This document shows, piece by piece, positions 43,752 through 52,543 of a stretch of DNA of 64,000 bases (the first letter of the stretch is position 1; every line of letters begins with the position of its first letter). The notes under the pieces are model-generated. The model was not told where the DNA came from. It worked only from the letters and a program-made list of their open reading frames with translations, and did not search any database. This stretch comes from Chromatiaceae bacterium (GTDB lineage Bacteria > Pseudomonadota > Gammaproteobacteria > Chromatiales > Chromatiaceae), in NCBI GenBank assembly GCA_024235315.1, contig JACKMP010000004.1, forward strand, positions 124,001-188,000. Reading direction: 5' to 3'. The translations under genes and the position numbers were made by a program.

Positions 43752-44054
43752 TGTTCCTCCTTCACCCGACGGTGACGGTTCCCACCTCCCTCAACGAAAA
43801 TGCTGCTCTTGCCGCCTTCGGCCCCAGCCCATTTCCGGGTGCGATTGGGGCTGACAGCATCATCCATCCCTTGTTTACAGTGTCGGATCGACCGGTTGGC
43901 GGAACAAGCAGAAGCGGGAAATCGGGCTGCGCCAGATCAAGCGATCACGAATCTTGTATGAGTGCGGGGAGACGCCGCGGGACGAAAAAAGTACGTACCG
44001 CGACGGCCGGCGCCAAAAGACTGCCGCTGGGCTGTCGAAGGATCAGAATTGAAG
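43752..44054. other. Intergenic stretch between tRNA-Cys and the 128-aa gene
   Basis: About 300 bp without a credible gene. The plus-strand frame across it runs into tRNA-Cys and looks spurious. It must contain the leader of the minus-strand 128-aa gene; I see only weak promoter-like hexamers and no terminator. Confidence 0.5.
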
Positions 44055-44128
44055 TGGAGGCCGAGGCCGGAATCGAACCGACGTCCACGGATTTGCAATC
44101 CGCTGCATGACCACTCTGCCACTCGGCC
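44055..44128 (-). tRNA. tRNA-Cys (anticodon GCA)
   Basis: 74 nt with acceptor GGCCGAG / CTCGGCC, discriminator T and encoded CCA. Anticodon loop ATTGCAA gives GCA. T arm GGTTCGATTCC. Lies downstream of tRNA-Gly on the same strand, matching glyW-cysT order. Confidence 0.96.
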
Positions 44129-44171
44129 AATTTGGGCGCATCAGCGACAACGACGTGCCGGCTGAAACAAG

Positions 44172-44195
44172 AAACCCCGCTCGAGCGCGGGGTTT
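44172..44195 (-). terminator. Rho-independent terminator after tRNA-Gly
   Basis: Perfect 9-bp stem AAACCCCGC / GCGGGGTTT with a 6-nt loop, followed on the minus strand by CTTGTTTC. It lies between tRNA-Gly and tRNA-Cys, so it may partly or fully uncouple the two. Confidence 0.7.
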
Positions 44196-44206
44196 CCGGA
44201 AATATC

Positions 44207-44282
<76 letters not shown>

Positions 44283-44329
44283 CGAACGAGCGCCGTATTT
44301 TAGGCATTCGGCGACTTGTGTCAAGCCTG

Positions 44330-44926
44330 TTACTGTAAATCCTGCGGCAGGCGCGCCGGCGAATCTTCGCCGCTCAGACTGGGCCATGCAGCACGCAGAT
44401 ACAAGGTCATGGACCATAGCGTCAGGACCACCGCGACATACAGCAAAACCAGGCCCACCGTATACACCGGGATCTCCCAGATATCGTCCCGGTAGATCAG
44501 GAGTGTGATCGCGGCCATTTGCGCCGCCGTCTTGAACTTGCCGATTTCCGAGACCGCAACCCGGGTTCGTTTTCCCAGTTCGGCCATCCATTCGCGGAGC
44601 GCCGATATCGTGATCTCGCGACCGATGATCACCGCGGCAGCCACGGCAATAGCGACCTGTGGGTCGGCCTGAACCACCAGAACGAGGGCGGTCGCAACCA
44701 TCAGTTTGTCGGCCACAGGGTCGAGGAAGGCCCCCAGTGCCGACACCAGTTGCATCCGGCGGGCCAGATAGCCATCCAACCAGTCGGTGATCGCGGCCAA
44801 TACGAAGATTACTGTGGCCGCCTCGCGCGACCAGGCCATCGGCAGGTAGAACAACACAACGAACACCGGAATCAGCACGATCCGCAGCAGCGTCAAGAGA
44901 TTCGGGAGATTATAAATTGGGCTCAT
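44330..44926 (-). CDS. pgsA: CDP-diacylglycerol-glycerol-3-phosphate phosphatidyltransferase
   Basis: Inner-membrane enzyme that makes phosphatidylglycerophosphate, the committed step to phosphatidylglycerol and cardiolipin. 198 residues with the CDP-alcohol phosphotransferase motif DWLDGYLAR...GAFLDPVADK (all four Asp present) and several membrane helices. N-terminus YNLPNLLTLLRI is typical. It overlaps uvrC by 4 bp. Confidence 0.95.
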   Translation of the reverse strand: MSPIYNLPNLLTLLRIVLIPVFVVLFYLPMAWSREAATVIFVLAAITDWLDGYLARRMQLVSALGAFLDPVADKLMVATALVLVVQADPQVAIAVAAAVIIGREITISALREWMAELGKRTRVAVSEIGKFKTAAQMAAITLLIYRDDIWEIPVYTVGLVLLYVAVVLTLWSMTLYLRAAWPSLSGEDSPARLPQDLQ

Positions 44927-46764
44927 TTGTTACCGTGAAATGCCGCGTAGATCTCTTGCGCCAGCTTCTCGCTGACACCTTCGACGGTACTGATATCTTC
45001 GATGCCTGCACGCGACAGGCCCTGCAGGCCACCGAACTGTTTGAGTAGACGCGCCCGGCGCTTCGGGCCGATGCCGCTGATGTCCTCGAGTATCGAGCGC
45101 TTTTTCGCCTTGCCGCGTCGCTGACGGTGTCCGGTGATCGCAAATCGATGCGCCTCGTCACGGATCTGCTGCACCAGGTGCAGGGCCGGCGAGTCTGCAG
45201 GCAGTATAAGAGGGGTACTGCGCCCCAACAACAAGAGCTGCTCCATGCCAGGACGCCGGTCCGGCCCCTTGGCCACGCCGAGCAGCAGGACACCCTCCAC
45301 GCCCAGTTCTGCCATGATCTCGCCGGCCACGGCCAGCTGGCCCAGACCGCCGTCGATCAGCAGGATGTCCGGCAGCCTGCCCTCACCAGTCAACACCCGC
45401 CTGTATCGACGGTCCAATGCCTGGCGCATGGCTGCATAGTCATCACCCGGCGTGATCCCGGAGATGTTGAAACGGCGATAGTCGGCCTTATTGGCCGCCC
45501 CATCGACGAACACCACGCAGGATGCGACCGTCTGGTCACCCTGGGTATGGCTGATGTCGAAGCATTCCATGCGCTGCGGTGGTTCGGCAAGGTCAAGCAC
45601 CGCCTGCAGGGCAACGAGCCGGGCGCGGGCGCTGCCGGCGCTGGCCAGCCGCGAGGCCAGCGCCAGCGCCGCATTGTCCACCGCCATTTTCAGCCAGCGT
45701 GCACGTTCACCACGCGGACGCGACTGGATTGTCACCTTGCGCGCCGCCTGCAGGCTCAGCGACTCTTCGAGAACGGCCTTGTCGTCCGGTTCCACACTGA
45801 CCAGAATCTGCTGCGGAACCGCTTTACCCAGATAGTGTTGCGCGATGAACGCCGAGATGATCTCGCCCGGCTCGGCACCGTCAACCGAACGCGGAAACAG
45901 GCTCTTGTTTCCGAGATTGCGGCCCTGGCGCACGTAGAACAGCTGCACACAGGCAACCGCACCCTCTGCGGCCACAGCGACGATATCGAGGTCACCCCGT
46001 TCGCCGCTGACATACTGTTTTTCCTGGACCGCGCGCAGCGTGCCGATCTGATCGCGCAGGTGCGCCGCCTCTTCAAACTCCAGTCGCGCGGCAGCCGCCT
46101 CCATCTTGTGTATCCAGCGCTCGACGACATCCGACGCCTTGCCCTCGAGAAACAGCTCTGTATCCCGCACGTCCTGGTTGTACGCATCCGGCGTAATGAA
46201 GCCCACGCAGGGCGCGGTGCAGCGCTGGATCTGATATTGCAGGCAGGGTCGCGAGCGATTGCGAAAATAGCTGTCTTCACATTGCCGGACGGGAAACAGC
46301 TTCTGCAGCAGCTGCAGCGTCTCGCGTACTGAACTGGCACTGGGATAGGGACCGAAAAATCGACCCTTGGCCTTGCGCGCCCCGCGGTGGAATGCGAGCC
46401 GCGGGAACTCCTCTTCCGACAGGAACAGGTAGGGATAACTCTTGTCGTCACGCAGGAGCACGTTATAGCGCGGCTTGTGCTCCTTGATCAGGTTGTTCTC
46501 CAGCAACAGCGCCTCGGCTTCCGTATGCGTTGCCGTGATCTCAATGTCCCGGATCTGCGCCACCATGCTGGCGATTCGTCGATTCGCTGCACGGGTGAAA
46601 TAGCTGCCGACCCGTCGACGCAGGTTCTTGGCTTTGCCGACGTACATCACCTCGCCCCGCGCATTCAGCATCCGGTAGACACCCGGACCCGGGGTCAGGC
46701 TGCGCAGGAAGAGCTTGTGGTCAAAGCTGGATTCGGATTCCGTCACCGCGTTTGTCTGATTCAC
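44923..46764 (-). CDS. uvrC: Excinuclease ABC subunit C
   Basis: Makes both incisions in UvrABC nucleotide-excision repair. 613 residues: GIY-YIG nuclease (GPGVYRM, VMYVGKAKNLRRRV) for the 3' cut, UVR domain about residues 200-240, RNase H-like domain for the 5' cut (ECFDISHTQGD, LIDGGLGQL), and C-terminal helix-hairpin-helix motifs (DISGIGPKRRARLLKQFGG). Between the uracil-DNA glycosylase gene and pgsA. Confidence 0.96.
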   Translation of the reverse strand: MNQTNAVTESESSFDHKLFLRSLTPGPGVYRMLNARGEVMYVGKAKNLRRRVGSYFTRAANRRIASMVAQIRDIEITATHTEAEALLLENNLIKEHKPRYNVLLRDDKSYPYLFLSEEEFPRLAFHRGARKAKGRFFGPYPSASSVRETLQLLQKLFPVRQCEDSYFRNRSRPCLQYQIQRCTAPCVGFITPDAYNQDVRDTELFLEGKASDVVERWIHKMEAAAARLEFEEAAHLRDQIGTLRAVQEKQYVSGERGDLDIVAVAAEGAVACVQLFYVRQGRNLGNKSLFPRSVDGAEPGEIISAFIAQHYLGKAVPQQILVSVEPDDKAVLEESLSLQAARKVTIQSRPRGERARWLKMAVDNAALALASRLASAGSARARLVALQAVLDLAEPPQRMECFDISHTQGDQTVASCVVFVDGAANKADYRRFNISGITPGDDYAAMRQALDRRYRRVLTGEGRLPDILLIDGGLGQLAVAGEIMAELGVEGVLLLGVAKGPDRRPGMEQLLLLGRSTPLILPADSPALHLVQQIRDEAHRFAITGHRQRRGKAKKRSILEDISGIGPKRRARLLKQFGGLQGLSRAGIEDISTVEGVSEKLAQEIYAAFHGNK

Positions 46765-46766
46765 TT

Positions 46767-47402
46767 TCAGTCAAGAATGGCACGCGCACGCGAGAATACC
46801 TGTGCAAACATGTCCGCGGTCAGGCGCCGGGTCTGGGTGTTGTAGCGGCTGCAGTGGTAAGAATCGATCAACCGGATGCCACGCGGCATCACGTGTTCGG
46901 CGGCGTGGCCAAAGATGAAATCCTTCTGCCGCAGACCGAACCCGGTGATCACCGATTTGTGCGCAATGGCGCCCAAGGCCACAACCACGCCGCCAGCACC
47001 GAAAGCATCCAGCTCATGCTGAAGGAAATCCCGGCAGTTGTTGATCTCTGCACCCACCGGCTTGTTCTGTGGCGGCAGGCACTTTACCGCGTTGGTGATG
47101 CGACACCGAATCAGGTTCAAGCCATCGTCGACGCTGATCGACTGGGGCGCGCTGGCAAAACCGAAGCTATGCAGGGTCTGATACAGGAGTATGCCGGCAT
47201 AGTCACCGGTAAACGGCCTTCCTGTCGCATTCGCACCGTGCAATCCCGGCGCCAGACCCACAACCAGCAAGCGGGGATCCGGGTCGCCGAAAGGTGGCAC
47301 CGGACGGCAGAAATAGGAGGAATGTTGCGCCTTGACCTCTTCGAGAAACCCGGCAAGCCGTGCACAGCGTCGACAGTCCGGATCGAACGGCACACCACTC
47401 AT
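46767..47402 (-). CDS. Uracil-DNA glycosylase, family 4/5 (UdgB-like)
   Basis: Fe-S uracil-DNA glycosylase superfamily, predicted to excise uracil and other deaminated bases. 211 residues: motif A VGLAPGLHGANATGRPFTGDYAG lacks the catalytic Asp/Asn of other families, as in family 5; motif B HCSRYNTQTRRLT; cluster cysteines CRRC, VKC and NNC. It overlaps uvrY by 4 bp and ends 2 bp before uvrC, placing base and nucleotide excision repair in one transcript. Confidence 0.87.
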   Translation of the reverse strand: MSGVPFDPDCRRCARLAGFLEEVKAQHSSYFCRPVPPFGDPDPRLLVVGLAPGLHGANATGRPFTGDYAGILLYQTLHSFGFASAPQSISVDDGLNLIRCRITNAVKCLPPQNKPVGAEINNCRDFLQHELDAFGAGGVVVALGAIAHKSVITGFGLRQKDFIFGHAAEHVMPRGIRLIDSYHCSRYNTQTRRLTADMFAQVFSRARAILD

Positions 47403-48043
47403 TGGGCGTTTTCGAGCAAACCGTGACGGATCGCCAGGTGAGTCAGTTCCACGTCGTTGGAGACATCCAGCTTTTCGTACAGCCGGTGTCGGTAGGTGCT
47501 GATCGTCTTTGGGCTCAGAAACAACGCATCCGAAATCTGCTGGTTACCCTGTCCCTGGGTGATCATCATCATTACCTGCATCTCTCGGGCCGACAGTGTC
47601 CCCAGCACCGACGACTCGCCGCCTTTGCGGAAATTGGCCAAGGTGAGCTTCTGTGCAACATCGCCGGAAATATAGTGTTGGCCGCGCATCACCATCCGGA
47701 TCGCTTCGAGCATCTCCTCTGAACCGCTGCCCTTGGAGATGTAACCGCGCGCACCCGCATCCAGAAGCTGATTCGGAAACGGATCGTCACTCAGCACGGT
47801 GACCGCAATGACCCTGGCGTTCGGGGCGATCTTTAGTATCTTGCGCGTGGCCTCCACGCCTCCGATACCGGGCATGTTCACGTCCATCAGGATCAGGTCG
47901 GGCGCCTCGGTGCGCACCGCATTGACCGCATCCTCACCGTTGGCATATTCGCCCACAACGACCATCCCGTCCTGGGCCTGCAGAATGCTGCGCACCCCGG
48001 CGCGGAACAGGTCGTGGTCATCGACGAGCATGATTCGGATCAT
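47399..48043 (-). CDS. uvrY: Response regulator UvrY/GacA
   Basis: NarL/FixJ-type regulator, partner of a BarA/GacS kinase and activator of csrB-type small RNAs. About 214 residues: receiver domain with Asp54 (LILMDVNMPG) and Lys (GYISKGS), then a LuxR-type HTH (LSAREMQVMMMITQGQGNQQISDALFLSPKTISTYRHRLYEKL). ATG 48043 gives MIRIMLVDDHD; a GTG at 48052 is also in frame. The uvrY-uvrC order is conserved. Confidence 0.94.
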   Translation of the reverse strand: MIRIMLVDDHDLFRAGVRSILQAQDGMVVVGEYANGEDAVNAVRTEAPDLILMDVNMPGIGGVEATRKILKIAPNARVIAVTVLSDDPFPNQLLDAGARGYISKGSGSEEMLEAIRMVMRGQHYISGDVAQKLTLANFRKGGESSVLGTLSAREMQVMMMITQGQGNQQISDALFLSPKTISTYRHRLYEKLDVSNDVELTHLAIRHGLLENAQ

Positions 48044-48173
48044 GGCGGCCACAGCAAAAGTAAGACGATGTTATTAATTCTTTTGGCGACGGGATGTTAC
48101 CACGTCGCCGGCAATCGCAATCAATCGCCCGGAGGCTCCTCGCAAACGACAAAAAGCCATGCCCTCAGCCCGC

Positions 48174-48356
48174 CTATCTGACGGCCATGATCAGAAGTAC
48201 GACCAATCCCACCACCGCGGCCAACGGCAGCAGCACGGCCTGCCAGTCACCCTTCTCTGCTTTGGGGCTGTTGACGGACCAGTGCTTGTAGGCCGGCCAG
48301 AGCACGAAAAGCATCATGACGCCGGCGACGACTGCAAGGATCTGCATCCACTCCAT
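48174..48356 (-). CDS. Small two-helix membrane protein
   Basis: 60 residues from ATG 48356 with GAGGAGA upstream. Two hydrophobic segments (MQILAVVAGVMMLFVLWPAY and VLLPLAAVVGLVVLLIMAV) separated by a short polar loop (SPKAEKGDW). No family recognised. It lies just after the Bax-inhibitor terminator on the same strand. Confidence 0.75.
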   Translation of the reverse strand: MEWMQILAVVAGVMMLFVLWPAYKHWSVNSPKAEKGDWQAVLLPLAAVVGLVVLLIMAVR

Positions 48357-48384
48357 CGCGGATCTCCTCGTTCCATTCAGACAG

Positions 48385-48411
48385 AAAAAACCCCGGCGTC
48401 GGGCCGGGGTT
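48385..48411 (-). terminator. Rho-independent terminator after BI-1 family gene
   Basis: Minus-strand stem AACCCCGGC / GCCGGGGTT (9 bp) with a 5-nt loop, followed by six T residues. It lies 22 bp beyond the stop of the Bax-inhibitor-1 family gene. Confidence 0.88.
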
Positions 48412-48432
48412 GTCCAGGCGCATGCGGCCTGT

Positions 48433-49104
48433 TCACTCATCGCCACCCATAATCCCAAGAATCTGCAGCAGGCTGATGAAGATGTTGAAGATGCTCAGAT
48501 ACAGGCCGTAAGTGGCCATGATGTAGTTGGTCTCTCCACCCTGGATGATGCGGCTGGTATCGAAAAGAATGAAGCCGCTCATGATCAGAATGATGCCACC
48601 GGATACGGCCAGCGACAGTGCGGGCATCTGCAGGAAGATATTGGCAATCATCGCAAGCACCACGACCATCATGCCGGCGAACAGAAATCCGCCCATGAAG
48701 CTGAAGTCACGCTTCGTGGTCAGCGCATAACCCGACAGACCGAGGAAGATGATGCCGGTGCCCGCGAACGCGGTGGCGATCACCTGCGGGCCATTCGGCA
48801 GGGCAAGATACATACTCAGTATCGAACCCAGACCGAATCCGAGCAGTCCGGTGATCAGGAATATCACCCCGATCCCGCTGGTCGAGTTTGCGGTCCGCGG
48901 CAACACGAAAACACCCAATACCATCGCCGCAATCACGGCAACCAGATAAGCGATCGGCGGCACTCCGATCGCCATCGAAAATACCGCCATCAGCGCGCTG
49001 AAGCCGAGGGTTGCAGAGAGCAGCAGGTAGGTGTTCTTCAGCACCTTGTTGCTCGACACCACCTGGCCGCCACTGTGAGCGATAACGTTCTCGTAACGGT
49101 TCAT
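48433..49104 (-). CDS. Bax inhibitor-1/YccA family membrane protein
   Basis: Inner-membrane protein of the BI-1 family; E. coli YccA modulates FtsH proteolysis, others leak Ca2+. 223 residues with seven hydrophobic segments and a C-terminal acidic end (QILGIMGGDE), with FILFDTSRII and YLSIFNIFISLLQI typical of the family. Own terminator downstream; a Shine-Dalgarno (GGAGG) lies upstream of the ATG. Confidence 0.93.
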   Translation of the reverse strand: MNRYENVIAHSGGQVVSSNKVLKNTYLLLSATLGFSALMAVFSMAIGVPPIAYLVAVIAAMVLGVFVLPRTANSTSGIGVIFLITGLLGFGLGSILSMYLALPNGPQVIATAFAGTGIIFLGLSGYALTTKRDFSFMGGFLFAGMMVVVLAMIANIFLQMPALSLAVSGGIILIMSGFILFDTSRIIQGGETNYIMATYGLYLSIFNIFISLLQILGIMGGDE

Positions 49105-49278
49105 TGCACATGCCTCCTGGGCAGTTGTTGCGTTGAAATCACCGAATCAGACCGGCAGCCGGTCCAAAAGTTTCCCGAAGGATACCCCAACCGTGGGGGC
49201 ATTCCAAAGACAGTTCAAGGGTTAAAGGCTGTTGTCTTATAGGGAAATTCCGGTATCCTTCGCGGCCTTGCCAAACCT

Positions 49279-49368
49279 GGAGGGGTGGCAGAGCGGTTGA
49301 ATGCAGCGGTCTTGAAAACCGCCGTGGGTGAGAGCCCACCGTGGGTTCGAATCCCACCCCCTCCGCCA
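49279..49368 (+). tRNA. tRNA-Ser (anticodon TGA)
   Basis: 90 nt with acceptor GGAGGGG / CCCCTCC, discriminator G and encoded CCA. Anticodon loop CTTGAAA gives TGA. A long class II variable arm is present (GTGGG...CCCAC), and the T loop is GTTCGAATC. Confidence 0.97.
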
Positions 49369-49374
49369 AATTGC

Positions 49375-49399
49375 AAAGGCTCCTGCGAAGGGGCCTTTT
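49375..49399 (+). terminator. Rho-independent terminator after tRNA-Ser
   Basis: Stem AAAGGCTCC / GGGGCCTTT (9 bp with one T-G pair), 6-nt loop, then TTTTC and a second T run, directly after the tRNA 3' end. Confidence 0.8.
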
Positions 49400-49424
49400 C
49401 AATTTTGGGCCGGATAACCTGGTG

Positions 49425-50375
49425 ATGAGCGGACTTTTCGATAATCTGGGGTTTGCGCTTGCGGTCACCGCGCCGATCATGCTGATGCTGGCCATGGGCG
49501 TGCTGCTGGCACGCTGGCGCATCATCAATGATGCCTTCATCGATGCCGGCAGCAGGCTGGCTTTCAATGTTCTGCTTCCGGTGCTGCTGTTTCTCATAAT
49601 CAGCAAGACCCGGTTCGAACAGACGGCCAACCTTTCCCTGATCGTGGTCGGTGTCGGGGGCACCCTGCTTGCCTTCTTCGTCATGGAGTTGATTGCGAAG
49701 CGCCTGGTCGAGCCGGCGCAGGACCGGGGCGTTGTCGTACAAGGTGCCTTTCGCGCCAATATGGGGGTTATCGGGCTGGCTTACGCCGTCAACGCCTACG
49801 GTGAAACGGCGCTGGCCGCATCATCGCTGTACCTCGGTATGGTCACTGTGTTGTACAACGTGCTGGCGGTGATCACTCTGAACCGGTCGCTGAACCGCCA
49901 TCGTTCAGCACTCTCGACGCTGAAATCCATTGCCCGCAACCCACTGATCATCGGCATCGTATCCGCCCTGCCGTTTGCCTATTTCGAGACTCCCCTGCCA
50001 CAACTCATCCAGCAGACTGGCCAGTACTTCGCGCAAATGGCACTACCGCTGGCGCTACTGTGTACCGGCGGCTCCCTGAGCCTGGATGTCCTTAACCTCG
50101 AGTCACGCAATGCAATGACGGGCACATTGGGCAAGGTGCTGTTGTCTCCTGCACTATTGACGGTTACCGCCTATCTGGCCGGACTGCGCGGCATGGATCT
50201 CGGCATCGTCTTTCTGATGGCATCGGCGCCGACCGCCGCGTCCAGTTATCCGATGACACGCGCCATGGGCGGCAACGCACCTCTGGCTGCCAATATCATC
50301 GTATTGACGACGATTGGCTCGGTATTCTTCACCACCGCCGGAATGACCTGGCTGCGATCGTGGGGCCTGCTCTGA
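49425..50375 (+). CDS. AEC (auxin efflux carrier) family transporter
   Basis: Predicted inner-membrane secondary transporter of organic acids or similar anions. About 316 residues from ATG 49425 with some ten hydrophobic helices. Family patterns include FRANMGVIGLAY and ALPLALLCTGGSLS, with SAPTAASSYPMTRAMGGN in the C-terminal half. A GTG one codon earlier is possible. Stand-alone after tRNA-Ser; substrate unknown. Confidence 0.9.
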   Translation: MSGLFDNLGFALAVTAPIMLMLAMGVLLARWRIINDAFIDAGSRLAFNVLLPVLLFLIISKTRFEQTANLSLIVVGVGGTLLAFFVMELIAKRLVEPAQDRGVVVQGAFRANMGVIGLAYAVNAYGETALAASSLYLGMVTVLYNVLAVITLNRSLNRHRSALSTLKSIARNPLIIGIVSALPFAYFETPLPQLIQQTGQYFAQMALPLALLCTGGSLSLDVLNLESRNAMTGTLGKVLLSPALLTVTAYLAGLRGMDLGIVFLMASAPTAASSYPMTRAMGGNAPLAANIIVLTTIGSVFFTTAGMTWLRSWGLL

Positions 50376-50500
50376 CGGCAACCGAGGTCTGGTCGCCCAC
50401 ATCCCGATGGTGCGCAAAGCAACGCCAGAGTCGGGACGCCGGCATGCAGCACGATGTCGCCGGATGGCGGGCGATCATCCCCGGGCGGGACGCCAGGTCA

Positions 50501-51778
50501 TCAAGCCGCTGTGAGTGCCTCGACGCCGCCCATATAGGGTCTGAGCACATCGGGCACCCCGATACTGCCGTCAGCCCGCTGGTAGTTCTCCATCACCGCC
50601 ACCAGGGTCCGACCCACCGCGAGCGCCGAACCATTAAGCGTATGCACGAGCTCAGGCTTGCCGGTCACCGGATTGCGCCAGCGCGCCTGCATACGCCGCG
50701 CCTGGAAGTCGCCCATGTTCGAGCACGACGAGATCTCACGATACTTGCCCTGCCCCGGCAGCCAGACCTCGATGTCATAGGTCTTGGTCGCCGAGAAGCC
50801 CATATCACCGGTGCACAGCGTGACCACCCGATATGGCAGGCCGAGCTTTTGCAGAATCGTCTCCGCGTGGCTGGTCAGGGCCTCCAGGGCATCGAAGGCA
50901 TCGGCCGGACGCACAATGTGCACCAACTCGACCTTGTCGAACTGGTGCTGCCGGATCATGCCACGGGTGTCCTTCCCGTAGGCGCCCGCCTCCGAGCGGA
51001 AACACGGCGTATGCGCGACATAGCGCCGCGGCATGTAACTGTCGTCGACAATCACGTCACGCACCAGATTGGTCAGCGGCACCTCGGCGGTTGGGATCAG
51101 GAAATAGTCGGTTCCCTGCAACCGAAACAGATCCTCGGCGAACTTGGGCAGCTGGCCGGTGCCGTGGAGGCTGTCCGGGTTGACCATGTAGGGCACATAG
51201 GCCTCGGTATACCCATGCTCGTCGGTGTGCACGTCGAGCATGAACTGCGTCAGGGCGCGGTGCATGCGTGCCAGCGGCCCGCTCATGACCGCGAAACGCG
51301 AACCGGTCAGCTTGGCGGCCGCGTCGAAGTCGAGCATCTCCAGACCGGCGCCAAGGTCCACGTGATCCCTCGGCTCGAAATCGAATTCACGCGGCTCGCC
51401 CCAGCGGCGCTCCTCGCGGTTGTCGTTCTCGTCCCTGCCATCAGGCACGCTGGCGTGCGGCAGGTTCGGCGTGCCCAATGCGATGGCCTGCAATTCATCC
51501 TGTATTGCGTTCAGGGCCTCGTTGGCGGCCTTCAACCTGTCTCCCAGGCTCGCGACCTCTTCGAGCAACGGTGCGATTTCCTCGCTGGCCGCCTTGGCCC
51601 GGCCGATGGCTTTCGAGCGCGTATTGCGCTCGTTCTGCAGCGCCTCGGCCTCGACCTGAAGGGACTTGCGCTGTGTTTCGAGCACAGCAAGTTTCGCTTT
51701 GTCGAGTACAAAGCCACGTCGGGCCAGTGCGCTGGCGACAGTGTCGAGTTCGTTTCGCAGAAGTTTCGGGTCCAGCAT
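50501..51778 (-). CDS. serS: Seryl-tRNA synthetase
   Basis: Class II synthetase that charges tRNA-Ser and tRNA-Sec. 425 residues: N-terminal long coiled-coil arm (residues 30-105), motif 2 PCFRSEAGAYGKDTRGMIRQHQFDKVE, TAEVPLTNL, and motif 3 NGSALAVGRTLVAVMENYQ. Standard length. On the minus strand after a small DUF190-crcB pair; E. coli has the same rarA-serS neighbourhood. Confidence 0.97.
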   Translation of the reverse strand: MLDPKLLRNELDTVASALARRGFVLDKAKLAVLETQRKSLQVEAEALQNERNTRSKAIGRAKAASEEIAPLLEEVASLGDRLKAANEALNAIQDELQAIALGTPNLPHASVPDGRDENDNREERRWGEPREFDFEPRDHVDLGAGLEMLDFDAAAKLTGSRFAVMSGPLARMHRALTQFMLDVHTDEHGYTEAYVPYMVNPDSLHGTGQLPKFAEDLFRLQGTDYFLIPTAEVPLTNLVRDVIVDDSYMPRRYVAHTPCFRSEAGAYGKDTRGMIRQHQFDKVELVHIVRPADAFDALEALTSHAETILQKLGLPYRVVTLCTGDMGFSATKTYDIEVWLPGQGKYREISSCSNMGDFQARRMQARWRNPVTGKPELVHTLNGSALAVGRTLVAVMENYQRADGSIGVPDVLRPYMGGVEALTAA

Positions 51779-51781
51779 CGT

Positions 51782-52090
51782 TCAATCCATGTTTACGTTG
51801 GCGGGCCAAGATACGATGTGTCCCGGCCCAACGATGTCATTGATAAGCGGCAGAACCACAGCCACCTTCTCGGCTGCGTCGAAGAACTCGACCACCACCG
51901 GCAGATCCAGCGAGACATCCAGCAACCCGGCGTCGTGCAGATACCCCGATCTGCCAAACCCAGCGATGCCCCGAAAGGCGGTCACGCCGGTCACACGGTG
52001 CTCGCGATGCAGCAGGTCGATGATCTTCTGGTGCTGATGGCCCTTTTCGCTGCAATAGACCCGCACCATCGTAATGTCGCTCTGTTTCAT
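51782..52090 (-). CDS. DUF190 family protein
   Basis: Small PII-like protein of the DUF190 family. 102 residues starting MKQSDITMVRVYCSEKGH, with GVTAFRGIAGFG, the conserved loop. The ferredoxin-like fold resembles PII signalling proteins. It overlaps crcB by 4 bp; DUF190-CrcB pairs are common, which suggests a role in fluoride export or its control. Confidence 0.88.
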   Translation of the reverse strand: MKQSDITMVRVYCSEKGHQHQKIIDLLHREHRVTGVTAFRGIAGFGRSGYLHDAGLLDVSLDLPVVVEFFDAAEKVAVVLPLINDIVGPGHIVSWPANVNMD

Positions 52091-52491
52091 ACCTGCCTCG
52101 CCAGCAGCACGCCCACAAAGGTTGCACCCAGACAGGCCAGCACGCTCAGCACCATGTTGGCGACGGCCTTCGCATACTCGGCCTGTTCGAGCAGGTTCAA
52201 GGTCTCGATCGAAAAGGTCGAGAAGGTCGTGAATGCGCCGAGCAGACCGATCAGCGCAAAGGCACGCCATTCGGCACCCACACCCATGCGTTCGATCATT
52301 GCGATATACAGGTAGCCCATCAACAGCGAACCCAGTACGTTGACCGCCAGCGTCCCGTAGGGAAATCCGCGTCCCAGCACCGCATAGACACCATTGGACA
52401 TCCAAAAGCGCAATACCGCTCCGGCGGCGCCTCCGGCTGCAATGGCGAGGGTCTGATTCACGGCACGGCCCGGGTACAGGGAAATAAGCAT
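52087..52491 (-). CDS. crcB: Fluoride channel CrcB/Fluc
   Basis: Dual-topology fluoride channel that lowers cytoplasmic fluoride. About 134 residues, four helices, with the family motifs GGAAGAVLRFW, FPYGTLAVNVLGS (pore Asn) and GAFTTFSTFSIET (Phe box). ATG 52491 is used; a GTG at 52461 would give the more usual N-terminus. No fluoride riboswitch was found in the short gap to rarA. Confidence 0.93.
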   Translation of the reverse strand: MLISLYPGRAVNQTLAIAAGGAAGAVLRFWMSNGVYAVLGRGFPYGTLAVNVLGSLLMGYLYIAMIERMGVGAEWRAFALIGLLGAFTTFSTFSIETLNLLEQAEYAKAVANMVLSVLACLGATFVGVLLARQV

Positions 52492-52543
52492 TCTACAAAA
52501 AGCGCCGCCCCGGTTGCAGGAATAATCGGTCCGCGCAGCGCAT

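Noticed and set aside
43751..44110. 119-codon plus-strand frame
   Set aside because: Runs into tRNA-Cys on the other strand, lacks a Shine-Dalgarno and has no coding-like composition.
49139..49759. 206-codon minus-strand frame
   Set aside because: Crosses the tRNA-Ser gene and is antisense to the AEC transporter.
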